This document shows positions 17,731-25,862 of a DNA stretch of 64,000 nt, piece after piece. The notes under the pieces are model-generated. The model was not told where the DNA came from. It saw only the letters and a program-made list of their open reading frames with translations, and made no database searches. This stretch comes from Paenibacillus etheri (GTDB taxonomy: Bacteria; Bacillota; Bacilli; Paenibacillales; Paenibacillaceae). A program made the position numbers and the translations under genes. Each line of letters begins with the position of its first letter. Within the stretch, counting starts at the first letter, position 1. The stretch covers positions 824,531 through 888,530 of the forward strand of contig NZ_LCZJ02000018.1 of NCBI RefSeq assembly GCF_001012825.1. Reading direction: 5' to 3'.

Positions 17731-18399
17731 ATGGATAGATTAAAGAACAGCGGATTTTATAAACTTAGATTCTTCATAAGGCCGGAAGAGTTTGAAAGCG
17801 TTTTGAAGCTTTTTGAACATAAACAAGCGCAATTTTATCTAACCAATTATGCCCAGACAGAGCATGACCATAATCAGGTGTATGAGGCGTATCGGTCATT
17901 TTATCATTATTTTACGGCAGAGGAAAAAAGGAATGATGGTCACCCTTTCTTTGTTTATTCCATTTCTGTTGCGTCTGATAATGAAAGCTCCGGATTTTTT
18001 GCGAGAAATGAAGGTGTCCATTTTCCTTATTACGGACGATGGGCAGAAGATGAATTGCCGTGTATCTTGCTTTCATTTCCTAAAGGCTTTCAAATGGATT
18101 TGGAAGATGAAAACGGGAAGTATTATATCTATGAGGATATCAGGGATCATAAGCCGTTAACATATAAGTTTTTCGATGAAATAAAAGACTCTATTAATAA
18201 AATGACAAAGCCGCTTCGCTTCTCAGCGCATGACGCAGATGCTATGAAGGTGCAAAAGCCTTCTGTGCGTATAAGCCATGATGCGATTCACGATTTGAGC
18301 AAATCGTGGATTTTCAGTAAGTACGGGCTTGTGATCAATGGCAAAAAAGGAGGATTAATGGATGCGGAAAATATGGAAAAAAAGAATTCTGATCAATAA
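17731..18399 (+). CDS. Hypothetical protein of immunity-like cluster
   Basis: 222 residues, no signal or membrane segment. Mixed alpha/beta with many aromatic and acidic residues (FYKLRFFIRPEEFESVLKLF; EGVHFPYYGRWAEDELPCI). The family is not recognised. Its 3' end overlaps the next gene by 38 bases in a different frame, and the next gene's AAGGAGG lies inside it, so the two are tightly coupled. Its ribosome site is the weaker GGCGGTGAGAG. Confidence 0.55.
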   Translation: MDRLKNSGFYKLRFFIRPEEFESVLKLFEHKQAQFYLTNYAQTEHDHNQVYEAYRSFYHYFTAEEKRNDGHPFFVYSISVASDNESSGFFARNEGVHFPYYGRWAEDELPCILLSFPKGFQMDLEDENGKYYIYEDIRDHKPLTYKFFDEIKDSINKMTKPLRFSAHDADAMKVQKPSVRISHDAIHDLSKSWIFSKYGLVINGKKGGLMDAENMEKKNSDQ

Positions 18400-19372
18400 T
18401 CCTACCCTGCTGGACCGGAATCTGATCGAGCGGGATTTGCACGACGGTAACCAAGTGATTATTCAATTCTCTCACCCGGATTTTTATGGCTCCATATTGG
18501 AAGAAGTGGATGAGCTTTGCGCGCGCTGGGATGAGGATTTCGGAGTACGCTTCTATGCCCACTATTCGCTGTCTTTTGATTGTCATACTCTCTTGCGGAT
18601 TCCTCATGTGAAAATGCTGCACCTCGATAGTCTCACCCAGGCACATAACACTGAAGCATTGGCGAAGCTGGATCACCTGCGCAGTTTGAGCATAGGCATA
18701 TACGAGCTGGAGAATTCGGAAATTCTGGGGATTGATACGTTACACTCTCTTAATAAATTAAACATTATCTCGGATAAAAAGACCCTCAACCTGCAATATT
18801 TTAAAGAGTTCTCTGATCTGGAGGAATTGCATGTAGGGGGTAAGGTGAAAAACCTTGATGCTATAGGTTATCTGGAGAACTTGAATTATCTCGCGCTGCA
18901 TTCGATCAGCAAACTGCCGTTACATTGTATTAACCGGCTGAGGAAGCTGGAGCACCTTCGCATTTTGCTTGGAGGCAGGGAGCACATTCATGAAATTGAA
19001 GAGAATACAATCGAAAACCTGGAGATTACTAGAGTCCGCGGCTTCCATGACCTGACCAATATTACAGCCTTTCAAGCGCTGAAGAGACTTGTTATTGAGG
19101 ATCAAATCCAGCTGAAGGAAATCAGCTTTAACCAGGAAATGAAGGCACTGGAGGAACTTTCTATCAGGAATTGTAAAGGCTTAACCCGTTTGACGGGGAT
19201 GGAGCAACTACCTTTGCTGCACACGCTTCGTATTCTCAAAACGGCAATCGATTTTGATTCCTTTATCCATCAGAAACTTCCGAATTCTTTATCTACAGTG
19301 GAGTTTGCAACTTTCAAAAGTAAAGCAGACCGGGAAATACAACAATCTTTAGCGGCATTGGGTTTTCAATAA
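18362..19372 (+). CDS. Leucine-rich-repeat protein
   Basis: 336 residues. Irregular LRR units of about 22-24 residues run from about residue 75 to 310 (for example LDHLRSLSIGIYELEN, FSDLEELHVGG, LENLNYLALHSI, FQALKRLVIED). There is no signal peptide, so unlike internalins it should act in the cytoplasm as a protein-binding scaffold. AGGAGG at 18347-18352 favours ATG 18362. The overlapping ATG at 18358 belongs to the frame of the upstream gene. In the immunity-like cluster it could bind a toxin or effector; this is contextual inference. Confidence 0.75.
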   Translation: MRKIWKKRILINNPTLLDRNLIERDLHDGNQVIIQFSHPDFYGSILEEVDELCARWDEDFGVRFYAHYSLSFDCHTLLRIPHVKMLHLDSLTQAHNTEALAKLDHLRSLSIGIYELENSEILGIDTLHSLNKLNIISDKKTLNLQYFKEFSDLEELHVGGKVKNLDAIGYLENLNYLALHSISKLPLHCINRLRKLEHLRILLGGREHIHEIEENTIENLEITRVRGFHDLTNITAFQALKRLVIEDQIQLKEISFNQEMKALEELSIRNCKGLTRLTGMEQLPLLHTLRILKTAIDFDSFIHQKLPNSLSTVEFATFKSKADREIQQSLAALGFQ

Positions 19373-19400
19373 AAGGGAGTGAAGTCAACCCTTAAGGAAA

Positions 19401-19562
19401 ATGGAGGAATCCCGGGATAATGTTTCTGTTAAAGTTTATCTGTACATGGGTATTGCTCGTTGCATCGTGTTCGGCTGCATAAATCTTGTGTTCACCGCCC
19501 TTGTGGGTGTAGCTGTCTGGTATCTGGTGCAATTGGCTAATGGATATAAAAGCGGCAAATGA
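19401..19562 (+). CDS. Small membrane protein (53 residues)
   Basis: ATG 19401 to TGA 19562. After a polar start (MEESRDNVSVKVYLYMG), a hydrophobic stretch covers about residues 17-46 (CIVFGCINLVFTALVGVAV, then WYLVQL). It fits one long or two short transmembrane helices and ends in a basic tail. Only a weak AAGG lies just upstream; an internal ATG at 19446 is possible. It lies in line with the flanking plus-strand genes. Small membrane partners occur in toxin/immunity loci, but no family is recognised. Confidence 0.4.
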   Translation: MEESRDNVSVKVYLYMGIARCIVFGCINLVFTALVGVAVWYLVQLANGYKSGK

Positions 19563-19610
19563 CCGAAGCGAGCTATGCCATTGATTATTCTGTAAACAGG
19601 AGGAGTATTT

Positions 19611-20342
19611 ATGTACATCGTATCTCAGCCAAAACCGCTATCTGACGGCCAAAACCAAGCACTTGCGAAGGAAGACGTTACTGTTTATCCACAGGGCTAC
19701 CTCCGGTTTTTGCGGCGATTCGGTGAAGGGACTTACAGAGGGTGGTTGAATGTTCAGTTTCCCGATGCAGAGGTGCTTAAACCTTTTGCCGAGTACGGAT
19801 TATGGGAGCATGACGAAAACAGCCCCATTAGTGAGCAACAGATCGGCGAGTGTATCGTTATAGGTACAACGGTGGACGGTGATTTTCTGGCAGTACATCC
19901 CCAAGCTGGGCTGCTCTGGCTACCTCGGCATGCGGAGCACGTAAAGGCGATTTCCCTGCAGGCACGGGAGCAGGAAGACGAAGGGATGTACGCCTTGGTG
20001 CTGGATGAAATATATTGTCAGGTGTATGGAATCAGCCAAGGGGAGTGTATCTATTATGAACCGTGGACGGGCACTCGGAGCCATCGCTTTTTGCGTTTGC
20101 CACAAGGACAGGATCAGCTTACGCTGTCCGAACTGGCCGAATTATGCCAAAATGAATTTCCGTCGGATTTGACCATTGAGAATGCCTATGCTTGTTTCCT
20201 GTTCTACCGGCAGCTGGGCGGCTATGTACGATTGAATTATGCCTACCAGCAAGAGGTGGCTGTCTTCTATGAACAGGATGCGGGGCAGGCATTTGCCGTT
20301 ATGGAGCAGTGGCTCTTGTCGAAAGGCTGCGAAGCGATCTGA
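19611..20342 (+). CDS. SUKH/SMI1-KNR4-like protein
   Basis: 243 residues. The N-terminal half has SUKH features: the helix YPQGYLRFLRRFGEGTYRGW, strands, then GECIVIGTTVDGDFLAVHP. SUKH domains are common immunity proteins against secreted nuclease and deaminase toxins in bacteria. The C-terminal part (SELAELCQNEF, LFYRQLGGYVRLNYAY) is an extension I do not recognise. AGGAGG lies 8 bases before the ATG. No signal peptide. Confidence 0.65.
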   Translation: MYIVSQPKPLSDGQNQALAKEDVTVYPQGYLRFLRRFGEGTYRGWLNVQFPDAEVLKPFAEYGLWEHDENSPISEQQIGECIVIGTTVDGDFLAVHPQAGLLWLPRHAEHVKAISLQAREQEDEGMYALVLDEIYCQVYGISQGECIYYEPWTGTRSHRFLRLPQGQDQLTLSELAELCQNEFPSDLTIENAYACFLFYRQLGGYVRLNYAYQQEVAVFYEQDAGQAFAVMEQWLLSKGCEAI

Positions 20343-20394
20343 GAAAATAACAGATGATCCGGATGCTCCTTAAGTGTGGGAGAGGGAGGTATGT

Positions 20395-20952
20395 ATGAAA
20401 CTAGTTTTTACTTTGGATACACATGGAACGTGTGTGGGTCAATTGAGAGATGAGCTGCTGCCCTTAGAGGAATTAGCAAATACATGGGAGTTTCCCTATG
20501 ATATCTTTTTTGTATTGCGTGTTTTACCTGAAAGTTATGGTCGAACAACATCCAGACGTTTTGATAGCAGGGATCATACCCTCGAATTAGATATCAGCAT
20601 AAGTTATGAGCAGTACCAACGGATGTCCAAGCATGAGCAACGTGAAGGATTAGGTATTCACCTTTTTAACTATTTGTCAGAGTCAGTTACTAAATATAAT
20701 AAGCATGCAGATAAGGAAACCCAAAATCAACTACTGGACCTAGTGAAAAAATGGATGATCGAAAACAATTGGTTAAATGGAAAGTTAAATCAAGCACGGA
20801 AACTACTTTCGCAAGACATGGGTCTTTATGAAGTCAGCCAAAAATTGCAGATGCCATTAGAAGAGATTGAGTATATTCTTCTCCGTATGAATGACTATGA
20901 GCCAACTGACGTTCATCCTGACAACATTGTAGTAGGAAAAGCGCCGCTATAA
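20395..20952 (+). CDS. Hypothetical protein of immunity-like cluster
   Basis: 185 residues from ATG 20395, chosen over the upstream GTG at 20374 because GGGAGG (20384-20389) fits it. Residues 1-70 are strand-rich (MKLVFTLDTHGTCVGQLRDE) and 90-160 helical. The last part (LLSQDMGLYEVSQKLQMPLE) resembles a helix-turn-helix or small helical hairpin. No known family was recognised. Cytoplasmic by composition. Confidence 0.55.
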   Translation: MKLVFTLDTHGTCVGQLRDELLPLEELANTWEFPYDIFFVLRVLPESYGRTTSRRFDSRDHTLELDISISYEQYQRMSKHEQREGLGIHLFNYLSESVTKYNKHADKETQNQLLDLVKKWMIENNWLNGKLNQARKLLSQDMGLYEVSQKLQMPLEEIEYILLRMNDYEPTDVHPDNIVVGKAPL

Positions 20953-20999
20953 CATTTGTAGAAAGCTGGAGAGAGATATAGGGAGAGGGGATCGAACTT

Positions 21000-21458
21000 A
21001 TGTATGAGCGTTTGGCAGAAAAACTGAAAACGACCTCCGCTTTAAAATGGTTTCCTGGCCATGGTGCGGAAGAAAGCTGGATAGGAGAAGCTGAAGAGGA
21101 ATTAGGATTCTGCCTGCCGCCATCTTATCGCTGGTGGCTGGTTCATTACGGTAATGCCCGGTTGGGAGGCGGCAATATTCTAGCGATCGCAGCTCCGGAA
21201 CATAGAGAGTATTACGACGGCGACCTTCTTTACATACATAGACTGAATAAAGCGGAGGAATGGTGGGTAGATCGGTTTCCCCACAGACTGGACTTGTTCG
21301 TGCCGGATAGCGACGAGCTTTATTTTTTTGATACGTCTACTAGAGATAAACAGGGAGAATTTCCGATCATGTGTTATGATCTCATGAATGATTTGATCGA
21401 CAAGTATGCTTCAACGTTTGCGGAATTTCTAGAACGGCTGATTGACGAGCGTTCTTAA
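21000..21458 (+). CDS. SMI1/KNR4 (SUKH) family protein
   Basis: 152 residues, the usual size of a single SUKH domain. The hallmark is IGEAEEELGFCLPPSYRWWL (residues 29-48), followed by GGGNILAIAAPE and a C-terminal helix (YASTFAEFLERL). In polymorphic-toxin systems such proteins neutralise a cognate toxin in the producer or its neighbours. No toxin gene is adjacent. GAGAGGGG lies about 6 bases before the ATG. Confidence 0.8.
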   Translation: MYERLAEKLKTTSALKWFPGHGAEESWIGEAEEELGFCLPPSYRWWLVHYGNARLGGGNILAIAAPEHREYYDGDLLYIHRLNKAEEWWVDRFPHRLDLFVPDSDELYFFDTSTRDKQGEFPIMCYDLMNDLIDKYASTFAEFLERLIDERS

Positions 21459-21500
21459 ATAACCTGAGCTGATCGACTAACGGAAAGGAGGACCATTATC

Positions 21501-22061
21501 ATGAAGCCGATGCAAGAAATAGAGACGGCCGCGATAGAAATCGCCGCTGCTGCCAGAACGTCTTTTGGTGCTCTTTTTGAAAATGGTGAACATTATTATT
21601 ACTGTACGCTATATACTACTGGCGAGGGATATGCGCCAAGCATCTCCGCCTGGTCGTGGGAAGCTTTGGAGATGGAATCGACCAGGCAAGGAGACGAAAG
21701 TGACACACCGGGATCGACGATTGCGGAACTCATCAAATGGTCCTATGCCGATTCACCCTATTGTTGTTTCGGGGATGAGAACTTTGATCACGTTAAACAA
21801 CGATTTGCTGAGCGTCCTTTCATTGCGGATCTTGAGAATGACGAATGGAATCGCGAGTTTGATTTGAGGCTGAAGGCCATGGAGCTGGCAATGAAAATGC
21901 TCGATGATGAAGGCATGTTTGCCATGAATCAGTTGCGAGAGTCAGTATGTGTCCTTGTCGAAGTCATGCCGCCGGATGAGGTTAATACCGAAATTGCCCT
22001 ACGTTTAAATCGGGCGGAATCACCGGTTATGCAAGCATGGTTGGCGGAAGCGGCGGAGTAG
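21501..22061 (+). CDS. DUF4303-like protein
   Basis: 186 residues. The N-terminal pattern EIAAAARTSFGALFENGEHY, the following YCTLYTTGEGYAPSISAWSW and the WSYADSPYC motif match the DUF4303 group. That group is frequent among immunity-type clusters of Bacillota; no biochemical role is established to my knowledge. AAAGGAGG precedes the ATG. It is the last gene of the one-direction run starting at 17090. Confidence 0.7.
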   Translation: MKPMQEIETAAIEIAAAARTSFGALFENGEHYYYCTLYTTGEGYAPSISAWSWEALEMESTRQGDESDTPGSTIAELIKWSYADSPYCCFGDENFDHVKQRFAERPFIADLENDEWNREFDLRLKAMELAMKMLDDEGMFAMNQLRESVCVLVEVMPPDEVNTEIALRLNRAESPVMQAWLAEAAE

Positions 22062-22212
22062 AAGCTCATCTTTAAGGGAAGTGTCAAACCCATAAAGGAA
22101 GATGTTGAAAGACATTATGTTAAAAAAATTCGGATTAATGGCTTGCTACTTTAGTCGCGAGTAGTTCAATCAGTTGCTGCCACCAGTGAAAGCCGGCAGT
22201 CTTCATAACTAA

Positions 22213-22788
22213 CTAGCCCACTCCTAGTAAGGCGTAATTAGTATATATTTTGCGACTGATCGGAAATCTAAAGCTGATTCTGAAGCCTGAATCTTGTGCT
22301 CTGATAGTTAGTAAAAAACGGGAGCGTATTAATCCACGAATTAAACTGTTCAGTCTTGTCGTATTACCTGAATTAATTGCGGCAGTGACACGTGTTGCAA
22401 ATGGAATATCAGTCGCCAACCTGAGGTATAAGGGAAGAATAGCTTGTACTACTACGAGATGTTCTCCCACTTTATACTTACTTTGAGCGGGGTCAAGAAA
22501 AAAACCGTTGACGTATAGTCGATCCCGCATAGGTGTACGAAATCCGAAACTGTACCCTGATCCCAATTCTGCAATTGGGGCATGGCTTACCTTTTGAAAC
22601 AGTCTTTCCATCTGCACAAAATCAATCTTATTCACCGCTTGCACCCATGCAGCTGAGTATGCTGGATTGCGCACGATTTCGCGATAGAAGGGCAGCATAT
22701 TTCGTATCGTTCGTCTTAAAATTGCAGGTGTTATAAATTCGTTTTGCTGTTTGCGAACGGGGACTTGATGTTTTCTTTTCTTATTCAA
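22213..22788 (-). CDS. Hypothetical basic protein, TTG start
   Basis: 191 residues. The start is TTG (22788-22786), 7 bases after a strong AAGGAGGG, and no ATG fits. The N-terminus is basic (MNKKRKHQVPVRKQQNEF), followed by helices and then a strand-rich C-terminal half with regularly spaced basic residues (FRISFRFPISRKIYTNYALL). No signal peptide. The family is not recognised. Confidence 0.5.
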   Translation of the reverse strand: MNKKRKHQVPVRKQQNEFITPAILRRTIRNMLPFYREIVRNPAYSAAWVQAVNKIDFVQMERLFQKVSHAPIAELGSGYSFGFRTPMRDRLYVNGFFLDPAQSKYKVGEHLVVVQAILPLYLRLATDIPFATRVTAAINSGNTTRLNSLIRGLIRSRFLLTIRAQDSGFRISFRFPISRKIYTNYALLGVG

Positions 22789-22985
22789 TATGCTTCCCTC
22801 CTTGAAAATTCAGTTATCTGCAACATATGTTTTACCGGAAAGGTGCGTTTGGACATTTCATCGAAAAAGCACTCAAGGCTTTCGGAATTTAGATTCACTG
22901 CTAGAGCGATAAGGAAATTACTTAGCAAGAAATGACGTGGCTGCCGGTAGGAACGGTTTAGTCGCGTTTTGTTTGTGTGCTGCAG

Positions 22986-23084
22986 CTTGCATGGAAATGA
23001 TCCATATTCTCTCCCGAAATGTAGGTATACAAGGATGAAATCTGGTTTATTTTTCAATGCTCGGATATCCGCTATCATCTTCAT
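22986..23084 (-). pseudogene. Possible remnant of a CapA/PgsA-type protein gene
   Basis: The minus strand reads IADIRALKNKPDFILVYLHF, then GREYGSFPCKLQ. This resembles the core of CapA (PGA_cap) proteins, where a helix ending in K-x-x-D-F-x-I-V-x-x-H-W-G-x-E-Y is typical. About 33 residues fit and the homology then stops in all frames. The rest of 22789-23296 holds no gene I can support, so this looks like decayed coding sequence. Confidence 0.3.
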
Positions 23085-23296
23085 TTGCTACTTGATAACG
23101 AAGATTGTAATGCGTGAAGTGCGAGCAGTAATCGTTCCTTGCTACAAGTCGCTGTCTCAAAAATAAGGTTTTTACTTATGAGCTGGCAAACATCATGAAA
23201 TGAAAAATCATGAAACACGAGGTTCCATTCTTGCCGTGCCTTCCATCAGGTAACATACATAGAATGCAATGGAAGAGCGATAAGGAGGGTGACGGC

Positions 23297-23803
23297 ATGG
23301 TTTCGAGAAAACGACTTATGGCATTTATTCAGAATGCGGAAATAGCATGGGAAAAAGTAGTTTTTTCGTATAATCTAAACAGTCCACCGATTCGAATCGG
23401 TGATTTTGATTACTACAGACTTCCCTTGCGATTCTCGACCCGAATCAAAATTTTTCGGTATTACCGCCAATTTTGGAACATTGTATATGCAAATCGCATG
23501 ATCTGCTCCGCAGGTTTCAAAAACATTCGGGGACGTCTTTACTCTCCTGATGCAGATACGGGGGGATTGCCTAGCAGAGTGTTGGGTTTAAAAATTATAA
23601 ACCAGACAAGCACAAATATAATAGTTGACGCTATTCTAGGTATTCAAGGCGACTCAATCGCTGATGGGGAAACTATTCGTTATTTCATCTTGCGCAACCC
23701 ATCCACCGAAGTACTTACGATCAATTTACGCAGAAGCCGATATGCCGATTACCGTTACGATCCATGCAAAAAAAAGAGTAGGATACTAAGAAGGAAAAAA
23801 TGA
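23297..23803 (+). CDS. Hypothetical protein, distant resemblance to IseA-type endopeptidase inhibitor domain
   Basis: 168 residues from ATG 23297, with TAAGGAGG 9 bases upstream; the open frame reaches back to 23210. The order helix (FIQNAEIAWEKVV), FDYYRLPLRF, FRYYRQFWNIVYANRM, DADTGGLPSRVLGLKII and then paired strands is reminiscent of IseA/YoeB, which inhibits autolysin DL-endopeptidases. However, there is no signal peptide, and IseA is secreted. The C-terminus is very basic (RRKK). The functional assignment is weak. Confidence 0.4.
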   Translation: MVSRKRLMAFIQNAEIAWEKVVFSYNLNSPPIRIGDFDYYRLPLRFSTRIKIFRYYRQFWNIVYANRMICSAGFKNIRGRLYSPDADTGGLPSRVLGLKIINQTSTNIIVDAILGIQGDSIADGETIRYFILRNPSTEVLTINLRRSRYADYRYDPCKKKSRILRRKK

Positions 23804-23945
23804 AATAGTACCTGTTATATAGGGAGATAAATTATTCATTGAAAAAACTGATTGCAGAAAGAAGAGCTAGAGCTTTTATATTGAGATGGATAGTAGCCAA
23901 ATCGGTAAAATGAATTATTAAATTAACAGAAAACATTACTTCAAT

Positions 23946-23998
23946 AAAACAGCGACAGCCTAGGACTTTTTTCTCGTCCTGTGCTATCGCTGTTTTAA
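23946..23998 (-). terminator. Bidirectional rho-independent terminator
   Basis: AAAACAGCGA (23946-23955) pairs perfectly with TCGCTGTTTT (23987-23996), with inner AGGAC/GTCCT pairing. It lies 75 bases beyond the stop of the sugar ABC operon and also serves the convergent 23297 gene. Confidence 0.8.
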
Positions 23999-24074
23999 TT
24001 TCTAGGTTCAGTGTAATATTTTACTTTCTGCTGACAACTGTATGATTCAGTATGAACCCCTTGTCATTAACTCC

Positions 24075-24905
24075 CTACCCCTTTAGCGAGCCGGACGTGA
24101 TGCCGTTAATGATATATTTTTGCATGAAAATGTAGAACAGAATGAGTGGCGCGACCGCTAGGAGCATCATCGGGAAGAAATTCGTCCAGTCGGTCGAGAA
24201 TTGCCCAATATTGCGGAATACTTCTAAGAGTAATACACCCTTTGAACGGGATTGCAAGAACAACAACGGCGTCATGAAATCATTCCACACACCAAGCGTA
24301 TTCAAAATCGCTACAGTGGCAATCACCGGCATAAGCAGCGGGAACACAATCTGCAAGAATGTTCTCCAAACCCCACAGCCGTCTACCCTTGCCGCTTCTT
24401 CCAGTTCAAATGGAACGGCAGAGCCGATAAAGCTTTTAATTAAAAAGATAGAGAACGGGAGGTTGTAACAAATTTCTATAAGAATAACGCCCGTGTGGGA
24501 ATTCATAAGCCCAAGCTGGGCTACCTGTTTATAAAGTGCCAAGATCCCCATTTGATACGGTACCATCATCCCAACCATGAATAAAAGGAACACGATCCGA
24601 TTGAAATGGCTCGTGCGTCGTACCAAGCTGTAAGCAGCCATCGCGGAAAACATAACAATACCAGCAACGGAGGAAATCGTAATGATAAGATTGTTTCCCA
24701 ACACATGAATGTAGTTCATTGCCTTAAAAGCGCGAACGTAGTTGACGAACGTGATGTTAACTGGAAGGCCCATCGGATGAGAGACAGCATCAGCAGGGGT
24801 CTTAAAAGTCGTGATGATCAAATAGTAAATAGGGATTAAAAAAATCGCGCCTAAGACGAGCAAGAGAATTTCCGTGACGGCAGTTCCTTTTGTATATCGA
24901 TTCAT
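24075..24905 (-). CDS. Sugar ABC transporter permease, MalG/AraQ type
   Basis: 276 residues with six hydrophobic segments. The EAA loop facing the ATPase reads EEAARVDGCGVWRTFLQIV (near residue 195), the ATPase-coupling motif of MalG-type permeases. ATG 24905 follows the previous gene's stop almost directly; the GTG-like extension to 24923 is less likely. With the MalF-type permease and the lipoprotein it forms a CUT1 importer of oligosaccharides. No ATPase gene is encoded here, so a shared MsmX-type ATPase is expected from family knowledge. Confidence 0.92.
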   Translation of the reverse strand: MNRYTKGTAVTEILLLVLGAIFLIPIYYLIITTFKTPADAVSHPMGLPVNITFVNYVRAFKAMNYIHVLGNNLIITISSVAGIVMFSAMAAYSLVRRTSHFNRIVFLLFMVGMMVPYQMGILALYKQVAQLGLMNSHTGVILIEICYNLPFSIFLIKSFIGSAVPFELEEAARVDGCGVWRTFLQIVFPLLMPVIATVAILNTLGVWNDFMTPLLFLQSRSKGVLLLEVFRNIGQFSTDWTNFFPMMLLAVAPLILFYIFMQKYIINGITSGSLKG

Positions 24906-24907
24906 GA

Positions 24908-25795
24908 TTACCGCCGCTCCCACATTTTGATTAGTGTAAAGTGAATAAAGGTGATGAAGCCAACGAGGATAACGAAGACGATACCGAATGCGGCTCCGTA
25001 ACTATAGAAACCTTCACTGAGCCCTTTCTTGATCATGAGTGATACGATCGTTTCCGTAGAATACCCCGGGCCACCGCCAGTCAAGGCATAAACAATATCA
25101 AATACCTTCATGCCGTTTATCATCCCCATAACCGTATTGAAAGTGATCGCTGGAAGCAGTAGAGGAAGCGTGATATAGCGGAACATTTGCAACCCGCTCG
25201 CTCTGTCGATCTTCGCCGCTTCATAATAATCTGTTGAGATGCTCTGCAAGTTGGCCAAATAAATAACCATTGTATAACCAACCCACTGCCATACGGAGGC
25301 GATGATGACCGAATAGAGCGCAAGATGCGGATCTCCGAGAAAATTGATGCGTTCAAAGCCAAGAGCAACTACAAGTTGATTAATCAAGCCGAAGTCGGAG
25401 GGTGAGTACATAAAATTCCAGAGAAAACCGATAACTAATACGCTGAACACCGCAGGAAGGAAGAAAGCAGCCCGCAGCAGATTTTTTGTTTTTAATCTTT
25501 TATTGAGAAAGACCGCTAATGGAATGGCTAGCAAATTCTGTCCAAGCATGGCGAGTACTGCATAGATTAAAGTATTTTTAATTCCTGTCAAATAGATTGA
25601 ATCTTTAAAAAGAGCGATGTAATTGTCTATACCAACAAATTTGACAACAACAGGATGCACGTCCGACCAGTTTGTAAAGCTGTATAAAGCGGTCTTTATC
25701 GTCGGAAATATGAAAAAGGTACAATAAATAAGTAAGGCAGGAAGCAGAAGCAGAACATAATTGATTTCTCGTTTGAAAATGTTTGGTTTGTTCAT
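24908..25795 (-). CDS. Sugar ABC transporter permease, MalF/LacF type
   Basis: 295 residues from ATG 25795, with AAAGG about 9 bases upstream; a TTG at 25804 is the alternative. Six membrane segments begin near residue 13 (YVLLLLPALLIYCTFF). The EAA loop is YEAAKIDRASGLQMFRYITL (near residue 205). It pairs with the MalG-type permease of the next gene. The typical phrase ALTGGGPGYSTETIV is present. Confidence 0.92.
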   Translation of the reverse strand: MNKPNIFKREINYVLLLLPALLIYCTFFIFPTIKTALYSFTNWSDVHPVVVKFVGIDNYIALFKDSIYLTGIKNTLIYAVLAMLGQNLLAIPLAVFLNKRLKTKNLLRAAFFLPAVFSVLVIGFLWNFMYSPSDFGLINQLVVALGFERINFLGDPHLALYSVIIASVWQWVGYTMVIYLANLQSISTDYYEAAKIDRASGLQMFRYITLPLLLPAITFNTVMGMINGMKVFDIVYALTGGGPGYSTETIVSLMIKKGLSEGFYSYGAAFGIVFVILVGFITFIHFTLIKMWERR

Positions 25796-25862
25796 GCACA
25801 ACAACCTTTAGCTTATAGGATGTACAAGGAGCAAAGCGCTTTGCCCCTTGTAATTTATAGAC

